Of a stretch of DNA of 46,058 nt, positions 7,698 through 15,805 are shown piece after piece. The notes under the pieces are model-generated. The model searched no databases. It saw nothing but the letters and a program-made list of their open reading frames with translations, and was not told the origin of the DNA. Numbering within the stretch: position 1 is the stretch's first letter; each line of letters opens with the position of its first letter. The translations under genes and the position numbers were made by a program. This stretch comes from Fimiplasma intestinipullorum (GTDB lineage Bacteria > Bacillota_I > Bacilli_A > Erysipelotrichales > Coprobacillaceae): assembly GCA_018715065.1 (NCBI GenBank), contig DVMJ01000001.1:1-46058 (forward strand), in the 5' to 3' direction.

Positions 7698-8489
7698 TTA
7701 GGCGTTATGTATCTTTTGCGCAACTTCATAGACCCCAGCCACGATGCTTTCGGCCACCTCTTTTAAGGAAGAAGGTGCATGTTGAAAGGTAAAGCCATGG
7801 CCGGCTGCCTGCAACATGCCTAGATCATTAAAAGAATCCCCAATCGCATAACTATCTTCTAAAGGAATGCCCAAATACTGACATAACCAGACCAGCCCGC
7901 TTTGCTTACTGGAACCATGTGCCATAATATCCACATAAGCCGTATTGTAAGACCAGCTGACCGCCTTTTGATAAGCCGGCAGGATGCTTTGAACTGCGTG
8001 ATCCAGGATATCTGTCTGTCGATCTTCCTGATGAACACCGATGATGGTAAAACATCTTGCTGCATCCATCCACTTTTCAAAAGTCATGCTGCTATCCTTG
8101 AAGACCCCACTCTCATCTAACACATGCACCCCCTGGCTATCCCGGAATACACAATGGGCTTCATCACAAAAATAAGTGACAAGCGGTGGATATGAGCGAA
8201 AGGCCTTCAACAAAGAAGCGGCGACATCTAAAGGAATATCGCTGCGTTTTAAAACATGTCCTTGCGCATCCTGAATATAAGCCCCATTACAAAGCACCAG
8301 GTAATCGTATGGAATGGCAATCTTTTTTAAAGTTGGAATTAAATCAATATTGTTTCGTCCGGTACACAAGGCGACTAAATGCCCGTTTTGGCGTAATTGG
8401 GATAAAGCATTCAGATCCTGAGAATGGATCAGCTCACCCTGATGATCGATCAATGTCCCATCTAAATCTGAGAATAATATTTTTGTCAT
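7698..8489 (-). CDS. HAD-IIB (Cof-type) phosphatase 1
   Basis: About 263 residues. HAD motifs in order: SDLDGTLID (nucleophile and acid Asp) at the N-terminus, CTGRNN (motif II region), the C2-type cap, and AIGDSFNDLGML (motif IV) near the end. Known family role: dephosphorylation of sugar phosphates or cofactor phosphates; substrate not predictable. The start is set at ATG 8489 because GGAGGGG lies 6 bases before it; a longer frame to 8510 would include the ribosome site itself. The promoter at 8510-8539 overlaps that of the divergent HAD gene. Confidence 0.9.
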   Translation of the reverse strand: MTKILFSDLDGTLIDHQGELIHSQDLNALSQLRQNGHLVALCTGRNNIDLIPTLKKIAIPYDYLVLCNGAYIQDAQGHVLKRSDIPLDVAASLLKAFRSYPPLVTYFCDEAHCVFRDSQGVHVLDESGVFKDSSMTFEKWMDAARCFTIIGVHQEDRQTDILDHAVQSILPAYQKAVSWSYNTAYVDIMAHGSSKQSGLVWLCQYLGIPLEDSYAIGDSFNDLGMLQAAGHGFTFQHAPSSLKEVAESIVAGVYEVAQKIHNA

Positions 8490-8509
8490 GGTCGTCCCCT
8501 CCTTTTTCA

Positions 8510-8557
8510 ATTATAACGAAATTAGCTATATTCAGGCAACCATTTTTCCGCTATAAT
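8510..8557. promoter_or_regulatory. Overlapping divergent promoters for two HAD genes
   Basis: Minus strand: TTGCCT (8534-8539), 18-bp spacer, TATAAT (8510-8515) for the gene to the left. Plus strand: TATAAT (8552-8557) with a weak -35 around 8529-8534 for the gene to the right. The two -35 regions coincide, so the promoters probably compete. Confidence 0.6.
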
Positions 8558-8569
8558 GAAGTTATAACA

Positions 8570-8792
8570 ATGACTGCATCAAAAGACGAGAAAACAGTAA
8601 AGGTCAGCTAGACCGCTCAGGAACAGGCGCATCTGCACCTGTTTGATGAAGCTTTGGGTACAAAGAGCGATGGCCCCTCTTCTGAAATATAAAAAGGTTT
8701 TGACAAAACAACATCAAACGGGGATCACCAAATGTCAAAACCGGATGCAACAAATACGGATAAACAAATACGCATTGAAGGAGGAAAAGAAA
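8570..8792 (+). other. Long, apparently structured 5' leader of HAD phosphatase 2
   Basis: More than 220 bases separate the promoter from the start codon. Visible structure: GGTC/GACC (8602-8614); CGCTC (8614-8618) pairing with GAGCG (8665-8669) around two hairpins, AACAGG/CCTGTT (8622-8643) and CTTTG/CAAAG (8652-8665), which would make a three-way junction; then GGTTTTGACA (8697-8706) and TGTCAAAACC (8733-8742), a perfect 10-bp stem with a 26-base loop. A 13-codon ORF starts at 8570 with no good ribosome site. I cannot match this to a known riboswitch class. Confidence 0.45.
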
Positions 8793-9599
8793 ATGCAAGC
8801 CATTCAAATGATTTTATGTGATTTAGACGGCACACTGCTTAACCCGGATGGAATCGTCAGTGAACGCACCAGAAAAGCCATTCATGATGTCAGACAAAAA
8901 GGCATCCTCTTTGGGATTGCCACCGGGCGCAGTCTGCACGGAGTTCAAAAGCTCGTCCATGACTGGCAGATTGCTGATGACTGTGACATTCTGATGGGCT
9001 TTAACGGAGCTGAGCTGATCGACCATCAGCTCCATCTCCATGAACTGCAGCATGCTCTCGATGGCGCCTATCTTAAGGAGATTGCTTCTCATTATCTGGA
9101 TATGGATGTCAATCTCATTGTTTATGACGGTGGCGACATGTACTGCACCCGCGATGACGAAATTGGTGACCGGATTGCCACACATAATTATTTTACGAAA
9201 AAGCATTTGGATCTGGCGACGTTCTTTGAAAACAAAAGCTATATCAAATTGCTGGTAGCTGTTGATCCAGCCAGGATGGATCAGGTCATTGAACGCTCTA
9301 AGACCTTCCAGAGTCCACATTATCGCTGCTTCCGTTCTGCACCCTACCTGTTTGAATACGTGCATCCGGAAGTCTCAAAGAGCCATGGTATCCAGCATAT
9401 CTGCAATCTGCATGGCTTTGATATGAATGCCGTCTGTGTCTTCGGAGACGCTCAAAACGATATGGAAATGGTACGCGACTGCGGTCTAGGCATCTGTATG
9501 GCAAATGGTGACGAAGTCACTAAAGCCGTTGCCAAAGCCATTACGTTGAGCAATGCCGAAGATGGCGTTGCCACTTATATTGAACAACATTTTCTCTAA
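8793..9599 (+). CDS. HAD-IIB (Cof-type) phosphatase 2
   Basis: 268 residues. Motifs: LCDLDGTLLNPDG at the N-terminus, GIATGRS, a C2 cap domain, and CVFGDAQNDMEMV near the C-terminus. The start at 8793 is fixed by AAGGAGG at 8778-8784. An in-frame extension to 8643 (basic, no HAD features) runs through the leader hairpins and is rejected. Family role: phosphatase acting on small phosphorylated metabolites. It is transcribed alone and ends in a shared terminator. Confidence 0.9.
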   Translation: MQAIQMILCDLDGTLLNPDGIVSERTRKAIHDVRQKGILFGIATGRSLHGVQKLVHDWQIADDCDILMGFNGAELIDHQLHLHELQHALDGAYLKEIASHYLDMDVNLIVYDGGDMYCTRDDEIGDRIATHNYFTKKHLDLATFFENKSYIKLLVAVDPARMDQVIERSKTFQSPHYRCFRSAPYLFEYVHPEVSKSHGIQHICNLHGFDMNAVCVFGDAQNDMEMVRDCGLGICMANGDEVTKAVAKAITLSNAEDGVATYIEQHFL

Positions 9600-9627
9600 A
9601 AAAAAACGGAATCATTTCCGTTTTTTT
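9600..9627. terminator. Bidirectional terminator
   Basis: AAAACGGAA-TCAT-TTCCGTTTT with A and T tails. It ends the HAD gene from the left and the eight-gene GTPase operon from the right. Confidence 0.85.
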
Positions 9628-10576
9628 ATTCCTGTTCCATCACTTCAACCAGCTCATCATCCAGCCAACGCCCATACTCGATCGTACCGTCAGCATAATA
9701 GAGGGTACCGATGCCATTTTTCATATTATTTTCCCAGTAACCAACATAGCGGTTACCACTAGTCCACCAGTATACGCCATAACCGCTGATCACACCATTA
9801 TCCCAGGAACCAACATATCTGTCTCCATCAACCCAATGATACTCTCCTTTGCCTTGACGATAACCACTCACAAACTCCCCTTCATAAGTATCTCCTTCGG
9901 CATAGACCGCTTTCCCACTACCTTCCAGTTTCCCATTGACCCTGGATCCCGTATAGGTCGTCCCATTTGCATCGGTCCAGGTTTCTGTGTCATCCTCACT
10001 GTTCACTTCTTCGGGCTGGGTTCTGTCATCATGCGTATCCGAGTCTTCTTCTGTTTCATCATCATTCGAACGAACTGTCGTCCTATCCTCTTTTTCCTGT
10101 TGTCCCTGCCAATAATCATAGGCAAAATAGCCTCCAACACCAATCCCAGCAATAAGCAATAAACAAAGTACCCCTCTGGCAAGTTTCTGCCCTGTCGAGC
10201 GCTTGCCCTTACGGGCTCTTTTTTCTTCTTTCTTTTGTGCCTTCATCATCTGCTTGAGTTCTTTAGAAGTCGGCGTAGGCGCTTTTTTGTCTTCTAAAGA
10301 AGGCTTTTCTTTTTTTTCAGGCAGTGGCTTTTCAACTATTGACTGATCGGTTTCAGGCATCTTCTCCTCGGCACTCTCTACAACAATATCAAAAGGGGCA
10401 TTGGTATTTTCCATATTCACCGGATAGATATTTCCCTTTTCATCGACATCCACCAGAATACCACTGATCACAAGATTCTCATGACAACCTTGACCGCTGC
10501 AAGTCGCCTGATTCAAAGGATTTAACTTGCCACATTTTGGACATTGGCGCATCCTACGCAATTTCTGTTCTGGCAT
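9626..10576 (-). CDS. Zinc-ribbon / TM / MORN-repeat protein (operon gene 8)
   Basis: 316 residues. The N-terminus has a Cys4 zinc ribbon (CPKCGKLNPLNQATC...GC, C-x2-C-x10-C-x4-C) followed by VDVDEKGNIYPV. An acidic then Lys-rich linker follows, with one TM helix (about 138-158) and, outside, an acidic linker (about 165-195) and at least four MORN-type repeats (YTGSRVNGKLEGSGK, YEGEFVSGYRQGKG, YVGSWDNGVISGYG, YVGYWENNMKNGIG). MORN repeats are known as lipid- or protein-binding surface modules. The start at 10576 has GAGGAG 8 bases upstream. It follows the related gene by 18 bp and shares its N-terminal module. Confidence 0.85.
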   Translation of the reverse strand: MPEQKLRRMRQCPKCGKLNPLNQATCSGQGCHENLVISGILVDVDEKGNIYPVNMENTNAPFDIVVESAEEKMPETDQSIVEKPLPEKKEKPSLEDKKAPTPTSKELKQMMKAQKKEEKRARKGKRSTGQKLARGVLCLLLIAGIGVGGYFAYDYWQGQQEKEDRTTVRSNDDETEEDSDTHDDRTQPEEVNSEDDTETWTDANGTTYTGSRVNGKLEGSGKAVYAEGDTYEGEFVSGYRQGKGEYHWVDGDRYVGSWDNGVISGYGVYWWTSGNRYVGYWENNMKNGIGTLYYADGTIEYGRWLDDELVEVMEQE

Positions 10577-10594
10577 TTTTCTCACTCCTCACCT

Positions 10595-11437
10595 TTAATG
10601 ACAGTTCAAGCCGCTACCTTCCACCTGAGCAATTAACTCATCCTTTGGCAGATCGATATCATCAGCCTCAAACATATTTCCATCAACCATCTCATCCGGA
10701 CTGCCTTCGATGATAACGACAATCTTTGAACCGTTAGCCTGGCAGCTGACAAGATCCATCGCTTCCTCAGGTAATCCGGCTTCCTGTAAGAAAGCTTCCT
10801 TATCATTTCTGAACATTGTGATAAACTCACGTGCCGTACTGCTCGAGCCGGCATCCACTTCCAGCATGAATTCCATATAAGTCAGTGCTTCATCTTCAAA
10901 GGTCATCGCTATCTCTGTATCAAATCCTGAAACCGTACCCGAACAAAGCATTTCCGTTTTCTGGCTATCTACGATGTCTTCATAGCTCTTTCCATCGCCG
11001 CCCGATCCACTCGACCGCGGTGAATCCAGGTATTCATCCCAGACATAGTAACCTCCGGCACAAATGCCGGCAAGCAATAATATGATCAGAAAAAACTTGA
11101 CCAGACCCGCTCCTTTTTTACGTGGTGGACGCGAAGGGGGCACCGGTGTTGGTCTTGTTATTTGGGGTTGAACAGGGGGTTGTGGCTGTGCTTGGGGTTG
11201 GACTGGGGGTTGTGGAGGGACAGAAGAGACGGGTGTTTCCGCCTTTTGGGATGCGAATTCCTCAAATTGAACCTGAAATGGTTGACTGTCCACCTTTTCC
11301 ATCGGATAGATCCGCCCGTTTTCATCCACATTGACCATCGTTCCATTTAAGATCAGATTTTCTCCACACTGCTGACAAACCCCCTGATTGACTGGATTCA
11401 GCTTCTGACATTGATTACATTGACACATTTGACGCAT
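10595..11437 (-). CDS. Zinc-ribbon / TM protein with unknown outer domain (operon gene 7)
   Basis: 280 residues. The N-terminal Cys4 ribbon (CNQCQKLNPVNQGVCQQC) and the VNVDENGRIYPME segment closely match the MORN-repeat neighbour. A Pro/Gln-rich linker (about 72-105), a basic patch RPPRKKGAG, one TM helix (about 112-130) and an acidic outer domain of about 140 residues with only two cysteines near its ends follow. I cannot name the outer domain; it faintly resembles YehR/DUF1307-type lipoprotein domains. The topology should be ribbon inside, domain outside. GGAGG lies 8 bases before the ATG. Confidence 0.75.
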   Translation of the reverse strand: MRQMCQCNQCQKLNPVNQGVCQQCGENLILNGTMVNVDENGRIYPMEKVDSQPFQVQFEEFASQKAETPVSSVPPQPPVQPQAQPQPPVQPQITRPTPVPPSRPPRKKGAGLVKFFLIILLLAGICAGGYYVWDEYLDSPRSSGSGGDGKSYEDIVDSQKTEMLCSGTVSGFDTEIAMTFEDEALTYMEFMLEVDAGSSSTAREFITMFRNDKEAFLQEAGLPEEAMDLVSCQANGSKIVVIIEGSPDEMVDGNMFEADDIDLPKDELIAQVEGSGLNCH

Positions 11438-11451
11438 GTGATCATCCTCCT

Positions 11452-13086
11452 TTAATTTTCGACGAACATACCTCCCAAAGGAAGTCCCTCTCCATAGGAT
11501 CGTTCATCACCAAGATTCTGGCAATAATATTTGATATATTTTTCGATTTGAACAGGTGTCGCCTCGGGATAGATCATGCAAAGCATGCTGGCTAAGGCAC
11601 TCACATGAGGCGTAGCCATAGAGGTCCCGCTCATGGTCGCATACTGTTCGCCATTAATGCCATAGCTTTCCACATAAACACCGGGAGCAACAACATCCAC
11701 ACTGTCTCCATAATTGGAAAAGCTGGCAATCTGACCCTGATCATCGATGGCCCCTACCACGATACAGGCATCTATATAGGCTGGCGTCACCGTAGCGGTA
11801 TCCATAGGGATACCGTTTTCATCACCATTACCGGCAGCCACCACGACCACGATGCCCTGATCCACTGCCTGCAAGATCAGCTCTTCTTCATAACTGCTGT
11901 AGGTATTCTTGATCCCACCTAAGCTCATGTTAATGACATCGGGTTGTTTGGTCATCGCAAATTCAATCGCCTGACAAGTCGTCAGCGTGCTGCACCCCGT
12001 AATGCCATCAAACACCCTTACGGGAAAAACCGTGACATCTAAACCACGCGTTGCATCAAGGATAGTTCCTGATACATGGGTCCCATGTCCCCCAATATCT
12101 ATCAGACCATCTCCGCCATCCACATAGTCTGTTCCAGCCTGGATCCGATCTTGCATTTCAGATGGGGGTTCTATGCCTGAGTCGATGACAGCGACCGTGA
12201 CCTCACGATTCAGGTTTTCCTGTTGAATATAAGCAGCCAGCTCATCCATCTGCATTGGCGCAATTCCCCAGGAGAGATAATCCTCTCCCGTATATGTGGA
12301 GGGATAGGCCATCGTATACGTGCTGGGCATATTATCATATTCATCCCATTCTACAAAACGGACTGCCTCTAATTGCGAAAGTGCATCAAAACAAGCAGCC
12401 GCATCTGCCTCATTATCAAATTGGATGATGACAATGCCTCCCTCTCGCGTAATCACATGTGTCGCCGGAAATGCAGTGAGGTCAAGTTCATCCCCATCAT
12501 AACCAACAATCAGCCGATTGGTAGGCTTTTGTCCACTTTTGACTGCTTCATCATCATAGCGCTCCACCAGCTTAGCTGTCGCTTCCTCATAGGATGCAAA
12601 TGACGTGGTGTCCTGCAGGGTCGTATGATCAGCGACCGTGACCTTAAAATGTCCTTCACTTCCCAACCAGCCAGTGACCATGATCACCATCAGGATCGCG
12701 CCTAGACCAATCATGATACTTCCAAAAATGACGATCTGACGTCGTCGTCTTTGTTTTTTCAGTTTTGAGAGATACGTGATGGCACGCGTATCCCCCTGCT
12801 TAGCCGCCTTCTCATACCAGTCCAAGGCATATCTGAAATGGCGAGCAACACCACATCCATATTCATACATTTGACCCATCGCAACCATCGCATCCGGGCA
12901 GCCCAGTTTGGCGCTTTTTTCCATTTCATAAACGGCATCTACCACTTTATCCTTTTGAGCCAATAGATCACTTGCACGTAAGAAGAGTGCTCGGGGATTA
13001 TCCTGCTGTTCAGGCGCCATGGCCCATTCCATCAACAATGCCTCCTGACAGTCTGAGATCCAAAGTTTCTTTTTGGGATCATACAT
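11452..13086 (-). CDS. Membrane-anchored subtilisin-like (S8) protease with Sel1-like N-terminus (operon gene 6)
   Basis: 544 residues from ATG 13086, chosen because GGGAGG is 9-10 bases away. Residues about 30-105 contain Sel1/TPR-like helices (CPDAMVAMGQMYEYGCGV, ALDWYEKAAKQGDTRAITYL). RRRRQ and a TM helix (about 116-138) follow, then a region of about 110 residues that may be a propeptide-like domain. The peptidase S8 triad is complete: Asp in VAVIDSGIE, His in GGHGTHVSGTI, Ser in GTSMATPHVSA, plus the oxyanion Asn in AAGNGDE. The protease should face outside while the Sel1-like part stays in the cytoplasm, fit to receive a signal from the GTPases. The start overlaps the VWA gene by 8 bp. 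Confidence 0.9.
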   Translation of the reverse strand: MYDPKKKLWISDCQEALLMEWAMAPEQQDNPRALFLRASDLLAQKDKVVDAVYEMEKSAKLGCPDAMVAMGQMYEYGCGVARHFRYALDWYEKAAKQGDTRAITYLSKLKKQRRRRQIVIFGSIMIGLGAILMVIMVTGWLGSEGHFKVTVADHTTLQDTTSFASYEEATAKLVERYDDEAVKSGQKPTNRLIVGYDGDELDLTAFPATHVITREGGIVIIQFDNEADAAACFDALSQLEAVRFVEWDEYDNMPSTYTMAYPSTYTGEDYLSWGIAPMQMDELAAYIQQENLNREVTVAVIDSGIEPPSEMQDRIQAGTDYVDGGDGLIDIGGHGTHVSGTILDATRGLDVTVFPVRVFDGITGCSTLTTCQAIEFAMTKQPDVINMSLGGIKNTYSSYEEELILQAVDQGIVVVVAAGNGDENGIPMDTATVTPAYIDACIVVGAIDDQGQIASFSNYGDSVDVVAPGVYVESYGINGEQYATMSGTSMATPHVSALASMLCMIYPEATPVQIEKYIKYYCQNLGDERSYGEGLPLGGMFVEN

Positions 13087-14215
13087 GCGCATCCACCTCC
13101 CTATAAGATGGCAGTACCCCAAATAAGAGTCCCCCCATCAAAATAACGAAAGCAAGTTCGTTCAGCTCAGTCAAAGAAAGCGCCACAGCTACCAGCATAC
13201 CGGATAAAATGTTGCCGAAAAGATAGGCAGCAGGTAACTTGCCATAGTGAAAATAGGCAGCCGCCAACCCAAATAGACCAAAGACAATCAGACGAACGGC
13301 TAGATACACAAACATCGGTTCGGGACAAGCTCCTGCCAACAACAATCGATCAGCCATCACCAGACCACCTGACGAAGCAAAAGCTTCATCGAAAGCAGCC
13401 AGGATCTCCTTTTGATCGACCGATCCACCATGATCAACTTCTATGAACATATCCATACCACCGCTTGCATCGGCAAAGTCGATCAACTTGTCCACATTTT
13501 CCGCTAAAGCAAAATCATTCTCGATACGGATCGTGTATACGCGGATATTGGCTGCTGTATAATCACTGATCAAATCATCGCTTAACGGCGCATCTCCATC
13601 CGTCAACATGATGACAGCAGGGTTCTCTTTGCCTTCTAAAGATTGGCGGGCAAATTGAAAAGCATTATCAAAATTCGTTCCACCGACAATATCCATCGTT
13701 TCAATAAAAGTGATTGCTTCCGCTTTTCCGGCATCGTCCATGATCAAAAAATCGGTTGCATCCAATACCAGGCTCGCAAAACTGACGACCTGAACCTCAT
13801 AATGTTCATCCAGCGAGTCAATGATCGTACTGGCAGCTTCCTGACAGTCTGCCTGAAAATCCTGCATTGAATTAGAACCATCCAACATAAAGACGACCTG
13901 AACCTCTTCGGAAACCTCATTCCAGGATAAGCTATAGAGCACCTGTCCACCCGCACCAAGTCCAAAAGCTGCAGCCAGACAAAGTACAAGACGCAAAGGA
14001 TGCGCAGATGGAAATAAGATTTTCGTCGATCGGGAAAATGCATTGCCCAAATGACTGCCCACATAACCTGCCAATAATGGTAGACTCAGGCATGCGCCGG
14101 TCCAAAGGATCGGATATTCTTGCGCAAGCATCTCCTGCTCCAACAATCCCCAAAAAACAATACTGGAAAAGAGGATAGCGCATAGTGGGACCCAAAAGTT
14201 ATATGTCTTCTTCAT
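13079..14215 (-). CDS. Multi-pass membrane protein with VWA domain (operon gene 5)
   Basis: 378 residues from ATG 14215 (GGAGG 6 bases upstream; ATG 14221 directly abuts the ribosome site). Three TM helices lie at about 8-26, 36-54 and 75-95. A von Willebrand A domain then spans about 105-270 with a full metal-binding MIDAS: MLDGSNS, the Thr of GGTNFDNA, and MLTDGD. Three or four TM helices follow (about 283-372). The positive-inside rule places the VWA domain outside the cell. VWA domains bind protein partners through a divalent cation. It overlaps the pseudo-GTPase gene by 17 bp and the protease gene by 8 bp. Confidence 0.88.
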   Translation of the reverse strand: MKKTYNFWVPLCAILFSSIVFWGLLEQEMLAQEYPILWTGACLSLPLLAGYVGSHLGNAFSRSTKILFPSAHPLRLVLCLAAAFGLGAGGQVLYSLSWNEVSEEVQVVFMLDGSNSMQDFQADCQEAASTIIDSLDEHYEVQVVSFASLVLDATDFLIMDDAGKAEAITFIETMDIVGGTNFDNAFQFARQSLEGKENPAVIMLTDGDAPLSDDLISDYTAANIRVYTIRIENDFALAENVDKLIDFADASGGMDMFIEVDHGGSVDQKEILAAFDEAFASSGGLVMADRLLLAGACPEPMFVYLAVRLIVFGLFGLAAAYFHYGKLPAAYLFGNILSGMLVAVALSLTELNELAFVILMGGLLFGVLPSYREVDAHV

Positions 14216-15194
14216 TCTCATCCTCCTCCCCCACTTGCCAGCTTAGACATGTCAGCTTATGGAGAGACTGCATCAACCCTTCCATGATCAGCTGTCCCTC
14301 AGTTGAGCTAAAGAATGGGTGGTCTTTTTGGCGATGGATCAAAAGCAGCAGCGGTAAAGCACAATGTATAGGCTGATATTGCTGATAACCATTCTCATTA
14401 AGATCAAAGATCGGTTCATCAACACTCTGCCAGCCCGTAATGGACAAACCGCCATAGATCTGGACCGGAACGACCGTATAACGACTTCCTGAAAGGCTCC
14501 GGCAACGCTCTTGCAAAGAAGCGACAAAGTTCGCATCAAGATGATCATTATGACGGAAGGTTGCCTTTTTCTCAAAATAACCCACCAAATAAATCAGCGG
14601 AAGAGTCAACTTATCCAGAAAAGGCTGCAGCGCATCAAGATAATGCCGTACTTTAAAGGACAGCACCGGCTCAGGCAGAAGCACCCACACAGCCTGAACC
14701 TCCTCGGGTATGGTTCTAAGCGTCTCAGGAGTATAGGTATTGAGTGAGAGCCCTAAAAAATGATCCTGACGACCAGCTGGGCTGATCTCATAAACATAGG
14801 CCTGCCTTTCTTGCTCATTTTTTTCCCGCAGGGGGATATAAGGCAAAGCTTCATCATCCATAAAACAGTTTTCCAGGCGCTTCTTGGCACGAACTGTCCG
14901 GGTAATCGTCCAAAGATCCTGAGTATAGAAGGCAAGCCCTTCATTAGCACTCAAATGACTCATATCGATCTGCATACTGGCCAGATAATCTTCGATCAAT
15001 GCATCACTCGGTCCAATTAACATGATCTCCACTACATGCCCAGCCCGTTGAAAATAGGGATTTTTCACTACCGGAGCCTGCTGGGGCTCAACAACGGGTG
15101 CTGGTGCGGGCTTGGCAGGCTGCGTCTCTTTCACACTGTTTTCGCGTTTAGGACTAGTGATGTGTCGCCTGGTCTTAAATATACCGAATACCAT
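14199..15194 (-). CDS. Pseudo-GTPase homologous to the small GTPase (operon gene 4)
   Basis: 331 residues with no name at first sight. After a Pro/Ala-rich linker (about 27-43) the first strand and loop read EIMLIGPSDALIEDYLASM, which lines up without gaps with NILMLGGKRCGKTTVLASM of the GTPase at 15806-16876; the P-loop GK(T/S) is gone. Later blocks also match in order: YEISPAG against MHDIPGE, AVWVLLPEPVLSFK against VIIIAIDTPYLFSK, LIYLVGYFEKK against ILFVPIKCERY, and GGLSITGW...ENGYQQY against GGIDFVRF...ERGYSPRF. It should keep the fold but not bind or hydrolyse GTP normally, and may act as a partner or scaffold. Start: GGAGG 8 bases upstream, directly after the previous stop. Confidence 0.7.
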   Translation of the reverse strand: MVFGIFKTRRHITSPKRENSVKETQPAKPAPAPVVEPQQAPVVKNPYFQRAGHVVEIMLIGPSDALIEDYLASMQIDMSHLSANEGLAFYTQDLWTITRTVRAKKRLENCFMDDEALPYIPLREKNEQERQAYVYEISPAGRQDHFLGLSLNTYTPETLRTIPEEVQAVWVLLPEPVLSFKVRHYLDALQPFLDKLTLPLIYLVGYFEKKATFRHNDHLDANFVASLQERCRSLSGSRYTVVPVQIYGGLSITGWQSVDEPIFDLNENGYQQYQPIHCALPLLLLIHRQKDHPFFSSTEGQLIMEGLMQSLHKLTCLSWQVGEEDENEEDI

Positions 15195-15803
15195 CTAAAG
15201 AGCCTCCTTCTGTTTGAATTCATCTGCACTGAAAACTCGCCTTGGCGGCTGCTTCCATAACCACTTTGGTTTCAGATAACGGCAAGTATCCTCCCAGCTA
15301 TAACTGCATACCGCATAGTGGATCAGACCTCTAATGCTAAGCGGTGAGCGTTCCACCAGAAATGCCGACGTCTGCTCAAGTTCTGCTTGAAACAGACGAA
15401 AAAAGCGTGGTGCATCGATTTGGAAGCACATCCCTTCATCAAATGAAAGACAAGCAAAGAAATCCTGTTCTAATTGATGATAATGACAAAACCAGTGCAT
15501 AGCGATCCGGGCAATGCTGGCCTGCTCTTCAATCGAACCAAGGATTGCCAGATTCATATAAGCCTCACGATCATCGATGATTCCCCTGAGGTTACGTACT
15601 CCAAAAAAAGTGTTCGTTGCCTGAGGAAAAAGCCAGTTCTCATGATCCAGGTCCTGCCAGATCAACCAGAAAGCATCATACGAAAAAAACTGATTGACCA
15701 CTGGGGGCAGCTCTGTCACTTCCTTCAGTCGGCCTTCTTCCAGCCGACTGAAGTAGAAGCCCTTTTGACTCATGGCATAGGAACCATAAAAATAGACTTC
15801 CAT
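15195..15803 (-). CDS. Unknown 202-aa protein of the GTPase operon (gene 3)
   Basis: 202 residues, soluble, rich in aromatic residues (many F, Y, W), with no signal peptide or TM helix. I do not recognise a domain. The N-terminus (YFYGSYAMSQKGFYFSRLEEGRL) suggests a beta-rich start and the rest is helical. It could belong to the GTPase-associated proteins that accompany TRAFAC GTPases in described conflict systems, but I see no diagnostic motif. The gene starts 2 bases after the small GTPase stop without a clear ribosome site, so its translation probably depends on that gene, suggesting matched amounts of the two products. Confidence 0.65.
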   Translation of the reverse strand: MEVYFYGSYAMSQKGFYFSRLEEGRLKEVTELPPVVNQFFSYDAFWLIWQDLDHENWLFPQATNTFFGVRNLRGIIDDREAYMNLAILGSIEEQASIARIAMHWFCHYHQLEQDFFACLSFDEGMCFQIDAPRFFRLFQAELEQTSAFLVERSPLSIRGLIHYAVCSYSWEDTCRYLKPKWLWKQPPRRVFSADEFKQKEAL

Positions 15804-15805
15804 CG

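Noticed and set aside
8643..8792. N-terminal extension of HAD phosphatase 2
   Set aside because: It is in frame but basic and non-homologous to HAD proteins, crosses the leader hairpins, and a strong AAGGAGG sets the start at 8793.
8570..8792. T-box or known riboswitch
   Set aside because: No TGGNACC motif and no match to the purine, FMN, TPP, SAM, c-di-GMP, fluoride or Mn signatures that I can recall.
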